In this document: in pieces, positions 22,340-31,587 of the stretch
Position numbering within the stretch: position 1 is the stretch's first letter
Layout of the letters: each line of letters opens with the position of its first letter
From: Macrostomum hystrix
Lineage: Eukaryota > Platyhelminthes > Macrostomidae
DNA: 64,000 nucleotides
Assembly (NCBI GenBank): GCA_950097015.1
Contig: CATNEN010000038.1
Coordinates: forward strand, 21,471,001 to 21,535,000
Direction of reading: 5' to 3'
Made by a program: the position numbers and the translations under genes
Notes under the pieces: generated by a model
Told to the model about the DNA's origin: nothing
Seen by the model: only the letters and a program-made list of their open reading frames with translations
The model's database searches: none

Positions 22340-25300
22340 ATGGCGTCAGCATCTGGGATAACGGGGGGAAGAATCTTATCAGCTAGTGGCTACGATTTGG
22401 CTAGTCGCGTTGCCGAATTCCTTCGAAGTTTTCCGGGTTTAAGGGGCCAATATAATCTAGACCTGGTCGAATGTAGTTCTCATCTGTTGCCAGACGAGCG
22501 ACAGATGATTAAGTCCAATTACGCGGCAGTATTTAAAGCGTTGCGTTGGACTCTGGTGAATTTCAACAGCCCCCTAGAAACTTTGGTGCCGGACTCGCGA
22601 ACACCGTTCAAGGACTGCTGCAGCTTCATCTGGTACGCCTATTGTCCGTACAGTAAGCGAGGCTCGCGGATGCAGAGCTTGTATCAGAATGTCATGTTCA
22701 ATGATTCGTCAACCTGGTACATGACTAATAAGCAGGTGAGGAGAAAGGGATCCACTCTAAATAGGTCAACTATTTTGTAAGGGGATTGCAGCGTTTGCTT
22801 GTAGGAATTAGTCTGGTTGATCAACCTGCGCGCTCGACTAAGGGAGTAGCTGTGGCGCCCCATGGTTGGTGGGGCCCTCTCGTATGGGCCCTCACTAACA
22901 CCCTCGCCCCCTCCTAGTAGTGGGGCACCCGTGATAGTGGCGCACCCGTGATAGTGGCGCACCTGTGATAGTGGCGCACCTGTGATAGTGGCGCACCCGT
23001 GATAGTGGCGCACCTGTGATAGTGGCGCACCTGTGATAGTGGCGCACCTGTGATAGTGGCGCACCTGTGATAGTGGCGCACCCGTGATAGTGGCGCACCT
23101 GTGATAGTGGCGCACCTGTGATAGTGGCGCACCTGTGATAGTGGCGCACCCGTGATAGTGGCGCACCTCTGATAGTGGCGCACCTGTGATAGTGGCGCAC
23201 CCGTGATAGTGGCGCACCCGTGATAGTGGCGCACCCGTTATAGTGTCGCACCTGTGATAGTGGCGCACCTGTGATAGTGGCGCACCTGTGATAGTGGCGC
23301 ACCCGTTATAGTGGTGCACCCGTGATAGTGGCGCACCTGTGATAGTGGCGCACCTGTGATAGTGGCGCACCCGTGATAGTGGCGCACCTGTGATAGTGGC
23401 GCACCCGTGATAGTGGCGCACCCGTTATAGTGGCGCACCCGTTATAGTGGTGCACCCGTGATAGTGGCGCACCTGTGATAGTGGCGCACCTGTGATAGTG
23501 GCGCACCCGTGATAGTGGCGCACCTGTGATAGTGGCGCACCCGTGATAGTGGCGCACCCGTTATAGTGGCGCACCCGTTATAGTGGTGCACCCGTGATAG
23601 TGGCGCACCTGTGATAGTGGCGCACCCGTTATAGTGGCGCACCCGTGATAGTGGCGCACCCGTTATAGTGGCGCACCCGTGATAGTGGCGCCTCCCATAG
23701 AGGTTTATACAGAGCACTGTTAATGTCCTTGTCACTAAGGGTCTCCGACAATCGCGTGGCGTTTGGGTGTGGCGTTTCCTAGTCCATGGACTGAACAGCC
23801 GATTGCCTCTAACATATTTGTTCGATTCTATATGCACTCACTCAGTTAATGTGATGCAAAGTAGATGCAAAGTAGATGCAAAGTAGATGCAAAGTAGATG
23901 CAAAGTAGATGCAAAGTAGATGCAAAGTAGATGCAAAGTAGCTCCTATAAGATTACACAGAAATGTCTTCAATCTGCAGAACATGCTTCGTCGACTCCTA
24001 CTAGCCGAAGCTGCCACCCAGGCTGTCGTGGACGCCGGCTTGGTGTCGCAGCCAGATGGCTTTATCGTCAGCAGTCGATGCTTCATACCGCCCAGCCAGG
24101 TGTACAGCTTGGGCAAGGAGTTCGCTGTTGTTAGCAAATTGGGCCTATTTAATTTAGACGCGTCCACAGGTGCGAGTACAGGTCGGATTAGATGGGTCGT
24201 CTGTGGATACAATGGCTTATTAGTGCATGCAATGTGTTGTTAGTGTATACAATGGGTTGTCAGTGGATACAACGGGTTGTCAGTGGATACAACGGGTTGT
24301 CAGTGGATACAACGGGTTGTCAGTGGATACAACGGGTTGTCAGTGGATACAACGGGTTGTCAGTGGATACAACGGGTTGTCAGTGGATACAACGGGTTGT
24401 CAGTGGATACAACGGGTTGTCAGTGGATACAACGGGTTGTCAGTGGATACAATGGGTTGTCAGTGGATACAAGAGCTGTGCTGTCGTGAATCGGAGATCC
24501 TTGAATTCGCCCATGCAAGCAGGTGTCGTCGGCTCATCCTGTTGCATCGTGAAGCCCTCGGCTGGTCTGAAGGGTCGCGGTATTCGCCTGTATCGGCCAG
24601 CTAAGTTTTCGCCAGATTCGCTGAACTCAATCGACGATGTAAAACGTCGAGCAGCGCTGGATTTCACCAATTTTATGCTGTCCGAGTACGGCCAATCCCA
24701 GCTAAATGCCAAGTTCTACATTGTGCAACGCTACATTGATAGGCCGTTACTGATTGGCGGTAGAAAGTTTGACCTTCGCGTGTACCTACTACTGGTGCCG
24801 AACATGGCCTGCGGCACGGACTGCGACAGTAATCCAGGTAGAAGAGGATTCTATGCCTTTTATCATCCTGGATTTGCCCGACTGTCTGGACGGCAGTACG
24901 CCGATGAAAGCGACGATCTGGCGGTCCATCTCACCAATAGTTACCAGCAGGAGACCTCATGCCCTAATACCAAAGTAGGCGACAATAGTTGGACACCGGA
25001 TCGGGTTAATGAATATTTCAACGAACGATATAACAGCGGCCTTGATGGCTTACCAGGCCGAGATTGGTTTCGGGTGAGAAAAAATAATATCAATGTCTAG
25101 CTCTAAAAGTTGTGTACCGAGCTGTGCACAGTCCATGGACTGTAAATAAGGCAGTAACACAAGCCCATATGTTTCTAACGTAGGAAAATAAACTTAACAG
25201 TCAGAGACTACATAGAACTGGCTGGCCGAGTTATATGTGGACATGGAGAATGGTTTGGACACTAGCTGAGACAAAAACCCCAGGATTTACCATAGACAGC

Positions 25301-26149
25301 GTGCCATAATGCTCCAGTCAGCGTTTGTTGAAAGAAATAAAATTATCCAACCGTCAGCATGCAGATAATGGTGCATTATTGCACGCTGTCTACGGTCCAA
25401 TCCACCGCAGATATGAGACCAGACCATAGACAAAAAATATACTTTACGGAGGTTAATTAAATAAGACAGTGACTTTTTTTAATTCGTGCTTAAATGAAGC
25501 TTGCTGCTCTCACACAGTTTTTACCATAGACAGTGAACAGGGAGGCTCCGAATGCATGCATGTATCAAATGCATCTAAAATTAGAAGCGTGCGGCAACTG
25601 ATTAGGCCATAGAAGAATGAGGCGTTGTCGCACGCTTCTATGGTAGGAACAAGCATTATTGGAACAGCGAAATCGTTTGTGAATACAGCTCTAAACTCTT
25701 AACCGTTGAATACACTGATGGTACAGGTGACAGCCCAGGCAGACATTCAGGCCATCTTGGCCTATACCGTGTCCAGGTTCGCACCACAGCTGAGTTCTAG
25801 CCAACGATGGTCCTACAATGCCTTCAAACTGTTGGGCTGCGATTTCTTAATCGACGTCAATCGTCGAGTTTGGCTACTGGAATTAAACTCGTTGCCTTCC
25901 TGGCGCATACTTAACGACTGTCATCGGGTTGTGAAACCGCAGATGCAACGCGAAGCCCTGGCCCTGGCCATCGAAGTGGCTCACCGCAGCGCCAACGGCC
26001 TGCCAGTGACATCTGAATGTCTGGTTATGCGTCAGAATTTTCTTCTGATCAGCTGTCCCATTGGTGACGGCCGCGTTCAGGCTAAACTGGTGCAAGACTA
26101 CGGACGGAGACTGATGGAGGCTGGTGGCATTGCCGGTTCGGAGTCGTAA
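22340..26149 (+). CDS. TTLL10: TTLL10-like tubulin/protein polyglycylase (four exons)
   Basis: Exons 22340-22735, 23980-24169, 24523-25073 and 25727-26149 join in frame to 519 residues. An in-frame ATG at 22232 would add 36 residues. The TTL ATP-grasp fold is visible: IVKPSAGLKGRGI (ATP-binding loop), VQRYIDRPLLIGGRKFDLRV, DDLAVHLTNSYQQ, and LLGCDFLIDVNRRVWLLELN with the late Glu/Asn metal ligands. The last block and the GFARLSG-AVHLTN spacing fit TTLL10 better than TTLL1 or TTL. TTLL10 elongates glycine chains on tubulin and other proteins in cilia. The exon 3 acceptor is a tandem AAGCAG (24519 or 24522); both keep frame and differ by one residue. Introns 1 and 2 hold minisatellites. An AATAAA at 26391 is a likely poly(A) signal. 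The subfamily call is from memory. Confidence 0.85.
22915..23692. repeat. 17-bp minisatellite in TTLL10 intron 1
   Basis: About 45 units of GTGATAGTGGCGCACCT with CCC/CCT and TTATAG variants. The minus strand is open in all frames, which gives many false peptide frames. Confidence 0.95.
23693..23832 (+). mobile_element. SINE 3' fragment in TTLL10 intron 1
   Basis: It shares CCATGGACTGAACAGCCG and the GTGTGGCGTTTCC/GTGTGGTGTCCTTCC context with the SINE at 30855-31065. The tRNA-like head is absent. It abuts the 17-bp array. Confidence 0.5.
23850..23942. repeat. 11-bp microsatellite-like array
   Basis: Eight units of GATGCAAAGTA shortly before the exon 2 acceptor of the TTLL10 gene. Confidence 0.95.
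24240..24475. repeat. 20-bp minisatellite in TTLL10 intron 2
   Basis: About 12 units of CAGTGGATACAACGGGTTGT, very homogeneous in the centre and slightly diverged at both ends. Confidence 0.95.
25290..25395. repeat. Imperfect inverted repeat (23-bp arms) in TTLL10 intron 3
   Basis: Arm 25290-25312 (CCATAGACAGCGTGCCATAA and on) and arm 25373-25395 are reverse complements with two mismatches, separated by 60 bp. It could be a MITE or a hairpin RNA precursor. Confidence 0.7.
25583..25643. repeat. Second inverted repeat in TTLL10 intron 3
   Basis: Arms 25583-25598 (AGAAGCGTGCGGCAAC) and 25624-25639 pair with one mismatch around a 25-bp loop. A nested pair CCATAGAAG/CTTCTATGG overlaps it. The CCATAGA sequence is shared with the inverted repeat 190 bp upstream. 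Confidence 0.65.
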
Positions 26150-26880
26150 GCCTCATAGCCTCCTTGGCATAGCGCGGGTCACCCTTTTTGGGCCAGACCT
26201 AAGTGCGCAGAAAAAGAAAAAATCAAACATTTCGTTGACAACTGCCTGCTCAAGCAGGTAATTACTTTGTATTTTATTCATAAAAACTTGTCAGTATTAT
26301 ATACTGTAAAGGTGTGCAGCTCACATTAAAAACAATATATTTCGTACACACTAAATTTCACATTTTTCATGATTTTAGACGTTTTTCATCAATAAAAAGT
26401 CAATTCTAAGATAATTCTAAGATTACCGGTCGATATCGATCGATAGACAGGGGGTTTCCCAAAAGATTTTCTAAAAATAGCAACAAGTCAACCCTTCGTC
26501 GGCCAATCAAAAGGGGGCGTCGGCCACTCGTTAGTCAGGGCACCCAATGATGCGGCAGTGTGGGAGGCCAATCCGGGTGAATGCAAAAGTCACCCCTAGC
26601 CCTTGTCGGCTGAAATACCAGACCGTCTGGATGACGATCGCAGTCCCTACAGGCGTCGGCTCCATTGTCTTTGCCGTTAGAGGCACCTCTGCCGCTGTCG
26701 ATGCCGAAGTTGAGTCGATTTTTTGATCGTCGGGCGTAGCGACCACCGGCTCCGGCGAGACAGGGATTTGGATGAGGCTTCTAGGGATAATTTTTTGAAA
26801 ATCAAATCAGATCGTCGGCCCTATATGTACTCCAGATCCGAGTATTTCGACTATTTCAGAAACAGTTTTACAAGGCCTTG
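26150..26880. other. TTLL10 3' flank and spacer
   Basis: Contains the putative 3' UTR to about 26400. At 26440-26780 a GC-richer stretch has 60-70 codon open frames on both strands, without recognisable protein features. Confidence 0.35.
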
Positions 26881-27195
26881 GATTTCATTATTATGATCCT
26901 TGAGATTTCATTTGTATGATCCTTGGGATTTCATTCGTATGATCCTTGGGATTTCATTCGTATGATCCTTGGGATTTCATTCGTATGATCCTTGGGATTT
27001 CATTATTATGATCCTTGATATTTCATTTGTATGATCCTTGGGATTTCATTCGTATGATCCTTGGGATTTCATTTGCATGATCCTTGGGATTTCATTTGCA
27101 TGATCCTTGGGATTTCATTAAAATGATCCTTGATATTTCATTTGCATGATCCTTGGGATTTTATCATTAAAATCCTCAGGATTTTATATTTTAGG
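26880..27195. repeat. 23-bp minisatellite
   Basis: About 13 units of TTGGGATTTCATTCGTATGA plus TCC, with TTATTATGA and TTGCATGA variants. Confidence 0.93.
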
Positions 27196-27557
27196 CCTTG
27201 GGATACCACAAGTATATTTAAGATTTTTCGCATCGACGAAATCACTTACGCAATCAATATTTGGTTTCGTTCCAGCCAGTTCCTGTACCGATTCCACCTG
27301 GTCAGTTTGAACTGAAATTTGTTGACATCGCTTTTTGCTTATAAGAAAGACTGCTAGCTCGTAAAGTTAAAGGATTTTAAGTTTTTTAAAACCTAAATGA
27401 CTGACCTTGCTTGTTAGCCAGACAGTTAGCACAGTTATAGTCTCGGACAAAGTGCAGACGACAAGTCATGAACAGTCTGGAAAAATATGGTTTGGATAGG
27501 AAAGTGTAACACGAATTGTACTTTGCAGAAAAAAAACTATTTCTTGGAAAACACTTC

Positions 27558-27779
27558 TCACTGCGACGGATGAGGCCTATTGCGCCTAGGCGATTGGTCT
27601 CTGCGGCTCCGCTTCTGGATTGCTCTCTGCTGCTGATGCTGAAAGTCCGGTTGGTAAAAGTGGCCCCGATAGCTGCTGCCACCGTCGGTGTCAACCGGAT
27701 GATGCCTGCGCCACTGCTGGTGCGCCTGACGCTGAATTTCGGCCAGTTCAGCTGCAGGCAGTTGCCAGCTGGTTGCCAT
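27558..27779 (-). CDS. Small hydrophilic protein (73 aa), unknown, minus strand
   Basis: The start ATG at 27779 has an excellent context (GTTACCATGG). The protein has no membrane segment and is rich in Q, R, H and P, with AELAEIQRQAHQQWRRHHP and SSYRGHFYQPDFQ as notable stretches. A TATATAAAGGG box on the same strand lies about 115 bp upstream of the start, the right order for a short 5' UTR. The composition is unlike random DNA of this region. Aromatic motifs of the SSYxxHF type occur in small ciliary microtubule-associated proteins, but I cannot assign a family. The plus-strand frame over the same bases lacks a comparable promoter. Confidence 0.45.
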   Translation of the reverse strand: MATSWQLPAAELAEIQRQAHQQWRRHHPVDTDGGSSYRGHFYQPDFQHQQQRAIQKRSRRDQSPRRNRPHPSQ

Positions 27780-27891
27780 GGTAACTCTACAGTCACCAGA
27801 CTCTATTGTGAAGCCGTCGTTGCAGAGATTAAATAACGGGGCATATATTTTTTGTTAACTATAGTTGAGCTTGGAATTTTAATTAAGGCCG

Positions 27892-27902
27892 CCCTTTATA
27901 TA
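27892..27902 (-). promoter_or_regulatory. TATA box for the minus-strand small gene
   Basis: The minus strand reads TATATAAAGGG, a near-consensus TATA box. The expected start site would be about 25-30 bp downstream, near 27865, leaving about 85 nt of 5' UTR. The plus strand reads TTTATATAG here, a weaker match. Confidence 0.45.
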
Positions 27903-28235
27903 GACCAACCGACTGCTGTACTGTAAAAGCGCCTGTCCCTTACCGTTACGCAGAAGAATTGCGTCAATGAATTCAGCCTGTCTGCCTAAAATTCTCTACA
28001 TTCTATTCTTATTTACAGCTCAGTCTGGCCCAGACTGGTAGTAGAGAAGGAAGACGTAGTGTCAGCGATCGTAAAACATTTTCTTTGCAAAGAAACTACA
28101 CAATCTAACGCTTTTATATTAGCAGATTAGCTGGAAGTTGACAGGTTGGACTTCTGTACATAGCACTTTATGGTTAGTAAGTCAGTTCTGATTTAGTTTA
28201 CAAGCAAGTTAACAACTAGATATCACTGGTTATGA
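27903..28235. other. Unassigned spacer
   Basis: No gene recognised. A 17-bp near-palindrome CAGTCTGGCCCAGACTG lies near 28022-28038. Confidence 0.3.
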
Positions 28236-28239
28236 TTAA

Positions 28240-28515
28240 ATGAGACAGTGGAGAGAGGAGACAGTCGAGAGAGGAGACAGTGGAGAGAGAGGAGACAGTG
28301 GAGAGAGGAGACAGTGGAGAGAGGAGACAGTGGAGAGAGGAGACAGTGGAGAGAGGAGACAGTGGAGAGAGAGGAGACAGTGGAGAGAGGAGACAGTGGA
28401 GAGAGGAGACAGTGGAGAGAGGAGACAGTGGAGAGAGGAGACAGTGGAGAGAGGAGACAGTGGAGAGAGGAGACAGTGGAGAGAGGAGACAGTGGAGAGA
28501 GGAGACAGTGGACAG
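28240..28515. repeat. 16-bp purine minisatellite
   Basis: About 17 units of GAGACAGTGGAGAGAG. The plus strand is nearly pure purine apart from the CAGT core. Confidence 0.94.
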
Positions 28516-28739
28516 AGAGAGACAGAGAGAGATAAGAGGGGAGGGATGAGATGGTGAGTGGAGATATGGAAAAAGTGCAGAGATTAGAGGGCAGCAGAGG
28601 GTTGATTTGAGACCAGGGATAGATGAGAGGAGAGAGATGATGAGACAGCTGAGAGAATACCGCTTTCAAAATCCGGTATTCACCACTAGAAAGACTGATT
28701 GTTGGACTAGATATATCAGTTTAGCCGCTTCCAGCCAGT

Positions 28740-28866
28740 GGCAACGGCCATACCACGTTGAAAACACCGGTTCTCGTCTGATCACCGAAGTTAAGCAACG
28801 TTAGGTTTGGTTAGTGGAGACCAACTTGGATGGGTGACCGCCTGGGAATACCAAATTTGAATTGAA
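28740..28866 (+). rRNA. 5S rRNA-like sequence with 8-nt insertion
   Basis: Landmarks of 5S rRNA are in order: GGCCATACCAC, TCTCGTCTGATCACCGAAG, AAGTTAAGCAACGT (A box), TTGGATGGGTGACC and GCCTGGGAATACC (C box). Helices II (ACGTTG/CAACGT), III (CGGT/ACCG) and V (TTTGGT/ACCAAA) all pair despite base changes. An extra GGAGACCA sits between GGTTAGT and ACTTGGATGGG. The two ends do not form a good helix I, and no T-run terminator follows. It is therefore either a diverged 5S gene, a pseudogene or the head of a 5S-derived SINE. Confidence 0.6.
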
Positions 28867-29049
28867 CTTGCATGTCTGACCTTGCATTGGTCACAACACA
28901 AACACAACGACCCCCCCTAACCCACAGACAACCCCAGGCCATACCCACGAGTGCATATTGGTGTACGTTATGCTTCCAACCTCTCTCCCTGTACGCTTGT
29001 CTCTCTCTCTCCCTGTCTCTCTCTCCAAAGACGCGAGCGAAGTCCAAGA

Positions 29050-29056
29050 ATAAAAG
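29050..29056 (+). promoter_or_regulatory. Possible TATA box of the P450 gene
   Basis: ATAAAAG lies 61 bp before the P450 start codon in an otherwise GC-balanced promoter. It fits a short 5' UTR, but this is the only support. Confidence 0.35.
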
Positions 29057-29110
29057 AGCCAGCAGCTAGAAAACTGAGCTCGCGTTCTCGCACCCGTTCG
29101 AATAGAAGCA

Positions 29111-30649
29111 ATGCATGTTGTAGGCTACGAAGTGCCAAACTATTTGCTCGGCAGTTTTGCCTTTCTAGCCGCTGCATACGTCTATGGCAGCTGGCCCTAC
29201 GGCTACTGGCGTTCGCGCGGCATCAAAGGTCCCCGGATGTATCCGTTTGTTGGCGACCTACTGACGATTCTGAGGCACGGCTTCAAGAAACAGATGGTTA
29301 CAGATATTGCGCGATACGGCCGGGTCCATGGCACCTACCTGTTGCGCATCCCTACTCTGGTCATTGCCGATATTGAGATGGTGCGTCAAGTGTGCATCAA
29401 ACAGGCTGACAAGTTCACAGATCGGACCAAGCTGGGCTATCAGCCTAGCCCGCTGGACCGGGGCATCACCGTGCTGCGGGGTCGCGAGTGGCGCCGAGTG
29501 CGCCACCTCATGACGCCATGCTTCACGTCGGGGCGGCTGCGAGCAATGTTCCCCCTGATCGAGGACTCCGCGGCCGATTTGATCGCCCAGTTGAATAGCT
29601 ACGTCGATGATGAAAACGGCGCTGCTGTTTTTCAGCCGAAGAAAGACTTTTCCAACTTCACGATGGATGCCATCGCTAGGACATTGTTTGCCATTCAGAT
29701 CAACACGCACACAGAGCCGAACAATCCGTTCAAGAAGAATGCTGATCTGATTTTCAATGTCTCATTGCGCAGTCCGAAGCTGCTGCTCCTGCTGATGATG
29801 CCAAAGATCGTCGGTCCGATCTACAAGTTCTTCAATGTCAGCCTGTTGCCCCAGGGCTGCATGGACTTCTTCATTTCCAGCATCCGGCAGAACCTGCAGA
29901 TTAGGCGTCAGAGCCCCGACGCCAGCAAGTTCAACGACTTCCTGGCCTCCTGCATCACCGCGGTCGACTCTGCTGAAGCAATCGACGGAGAACAGGTGAA
30001 AGGGCTCAGCGAAGATGAAGTGCTGGCGCAGTGCTTCACCTTCTTCCTGGCTGGCTTTGAGACAACTGCTAATACAATGAGCTTCGCTGCTTACCTGCTG
30101 GCGCTGCACCCGGAGTGTCAGAACCGCTGCTACCAGGAGGTGCGCGCCGCCGCGACATCCGGCAAGCTGGACTACGAAGGTGTACAAGAGCTAAAGTACA
30201 TCGGACAGTGCATCGACGAATCCATGAGGCTCTATCCGCCGGTGATGTTCACCGACCGCTTGTGCAACACAAGCACAGTGATTAACGGCTACGAAATTGA
30301 AGCCGGCACAAGCGTTCGCATTCCCGTCTACTTCCTTGGCACCGATCCGGAGGTTTGGGGCGAGGACGCGGCGCAGTTCAACCCGGATCGATTCAGCCCG
30401 GAAGCAACCTGGGGCCGCGATCCGCTAAACTTCATACCTTTCGGCGTTGGTCCTCGCAACTGCATCGGCATGCGGCTGGCACAGCTGGAACTGCGCAAGG
30501 GCCTGGCTGAGCTGCTGCTCAACTTTGAGCTGCTGCCGAATGAGGACACGCCGATGTTTGGCCAATTGGAGCTGAAACCGTTGGGTTTGACGACACCTGC
30601 GAAGCCAATTAACCTGCTGCTGAGGCGTCGCTCTGAGATCAAAGAGTGA
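29111..30649 (+). CDS. Cytochrome P450, CYP3-clan-like, intronless
   Basis: A complete 512-residue microsomal P450 in one exon. The N-terminus has a membrane anchor (YLLGSFAFLAAAYVYG) followed by the proline-containing hinge GIKGPRMYPFVGDL. The WRRVRHLMTPCFTSGRL block is the C helix with the heme-propionate Trp/Arg. The I-helix oxygen-activation motif AGFETT starts at residue 314, the K-helix ExxR (ESMR) at 370, FNPDRF follows, and the heme loop FGVGPRNCIG starts at 444 with the cysteine ligand at 451. All catalytic residues are intact, so it should be an active monooxygenase of the ER; the substrate is unknown. The C-helix and PxRF regions resemble CYP3/CYP6-type enzymes. It is odd for lacking introns among intron-rich neighbours. 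Confidence 0.97.
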   Translation: MHVVGYEVPNYLLGSFAFLAAAYVYGSWPYGYWRSRGIKGPRMYPFVGDLLTILRHGFKKQMVTDIARYGRVHGTYLLRIPTLVIADIEMVRQVCIKQADKFTDRTKLGYQPSPLDRGITVLRGREWRRVRHLMTPCFTSGRLRAMFPLIEDSAADLIAQLNSYVDDENGAAVFQPKKDFSNFTMDAIARTLFAIQINTHTEPNNPFKKNADLIFNVSLRSPKLLLLLMMPKIVGPIYKFFNVSLLPQGCMDFFISSIRQNLQIRRQSPDASKFNDFLASCITAVDSAEAIDGEQVKGLSEDEVLAQCFTFFLAGFETTANTMSFAAYLLALHPECQNRCYQEVRAAATSGKLDYEGVQELKYIGQCIDESMRLYPPVMFTDRLCNTSTVINGYEIEAGTSVRIPVYFLGTDPEVWGEDAAQFNPDRFSPEATWGRDPLNFIPFGVGPRNCIGMRLAQLELRKGLAELLLNFELLPNEDTPMFGQLELKPLGLTTPAKPINLLLRRRSEIKE

Positions 30650-30854
30650 CGCGAATGAAGTTCTTAGTTGCTTTTCAAAAGCTTGACCCTATTGGTCGTC
30701 GATTACATTTTAAAGTCTTATAAAGTTTAATTTTTACAATTTCCTGAACTATACAGCTTCTTCATGTCAAATTGATGTGATTGTCGGTAAAACTTTTTAC
30801 GCGCACAGTTTTCGTGAAACTCTATTAATGTTAATTTCCTTATATATGTCTTAT

Positions 30855-31065
30855 ACAAGAGCGTCTGACCCATGACTTGAAAGTCGGGGGTTCGATTCCA
30901 GACTCCACCTGGAACAATTTGTGTCCTTTAGCTGGGGTAATTGGATGCAGGTGTGGTGTCCTTCCAGTCCATGGACTGAACAGCCGTACGCAGCCTTCAG
31001 ATGCGCCTCGCAATAGCTGCGGCTGTGCTGTCGGCTGCACATCTGGCCCAATTCGGCAGGTGTAA
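30855..31065 (+). mobile_element. tRNA-derived SINE between P450 and the next gene
   Basis: The tRNA-like part has ACTTGAAAGTCGGGGGTTCG and a B box GGTTCGATTCC, then CAGACTCCACCTGGAAC and TGTCCTTTAG as in the 20736 and 21872 copies. The body continues through CCATGGACTGAACAGCCG, also present at 23.8 kb. The A-box half is poorly preserved. Confidence 0.65.
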
Positions 31066-31587
31066 TCAGTTAATCAATTATACGAGCGTACATATTATGA
31101 ATAGCGTCTTTTATAAAATCACTAGAAAAATAAGCTTGTGCAGCTAAGTTTTAAATAAAAAAACGACGACTAGAAGAAGCCTGTTATCACTTGAAACTGC
31201 GTATTTTATTTCGTAGTATGCAAATATGCTTCTATCCCGTGTACAAATTTAGTTTATTAAGTAAGTTATTGAAATATAAAGAGAGTAGGTGAGAAAGGTA
31301 TGCAATTCAAATTGAATTCAATTCAACACAACCCCAGCTATATAGCGTCCAACCCACTCCGCATTGAGTAGAGTGTACTAGCGCGCATTGGTCGCCATAG
31401 TTACACTTGAGCACACTGCAGGTAAGAAGGTGGCAGGAAAGAGAAAAGAGGGTGCACACAAGCTCTTCCTTTATAGCTTTTCGCTATGCTTTTTGCAGAG
31501 GCTTATAGGTGTGTGCAAAAACCAAAACCAGTCGGAAAATCTGTTGGAAAGCGATTCCAATTGCTGTGCCAGTTACACTGCCTGACC

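Noticed and set aside
22684-23837. Several minus-strand frames with RHYHGCATITGAPLS repeats
   Set aside because: Artefact of the 17-bp minisatellite in TTLL10 intron 1.
26531-26746. Minus-strand 71-codon frame
   Set aside because: The opposite strand is equally open, no promoter or family motif is visible, and conservation cannot be judged.
27516-27836. Plus-strand 106-codon frame overlapping the minus-strand small gene
   Set aside because: Poor start context and a composition that looks like the antisense of a coding strand; the minus-strand frame has the better promoter and start.
31486-31587. Upstream in-frame ATG for the 1196-residue protein
   Set aside because: It lies within a well-formed 77-bp intron (GTAAGAAG to TTTTTGCAG), so it would be removed from the mRNA.
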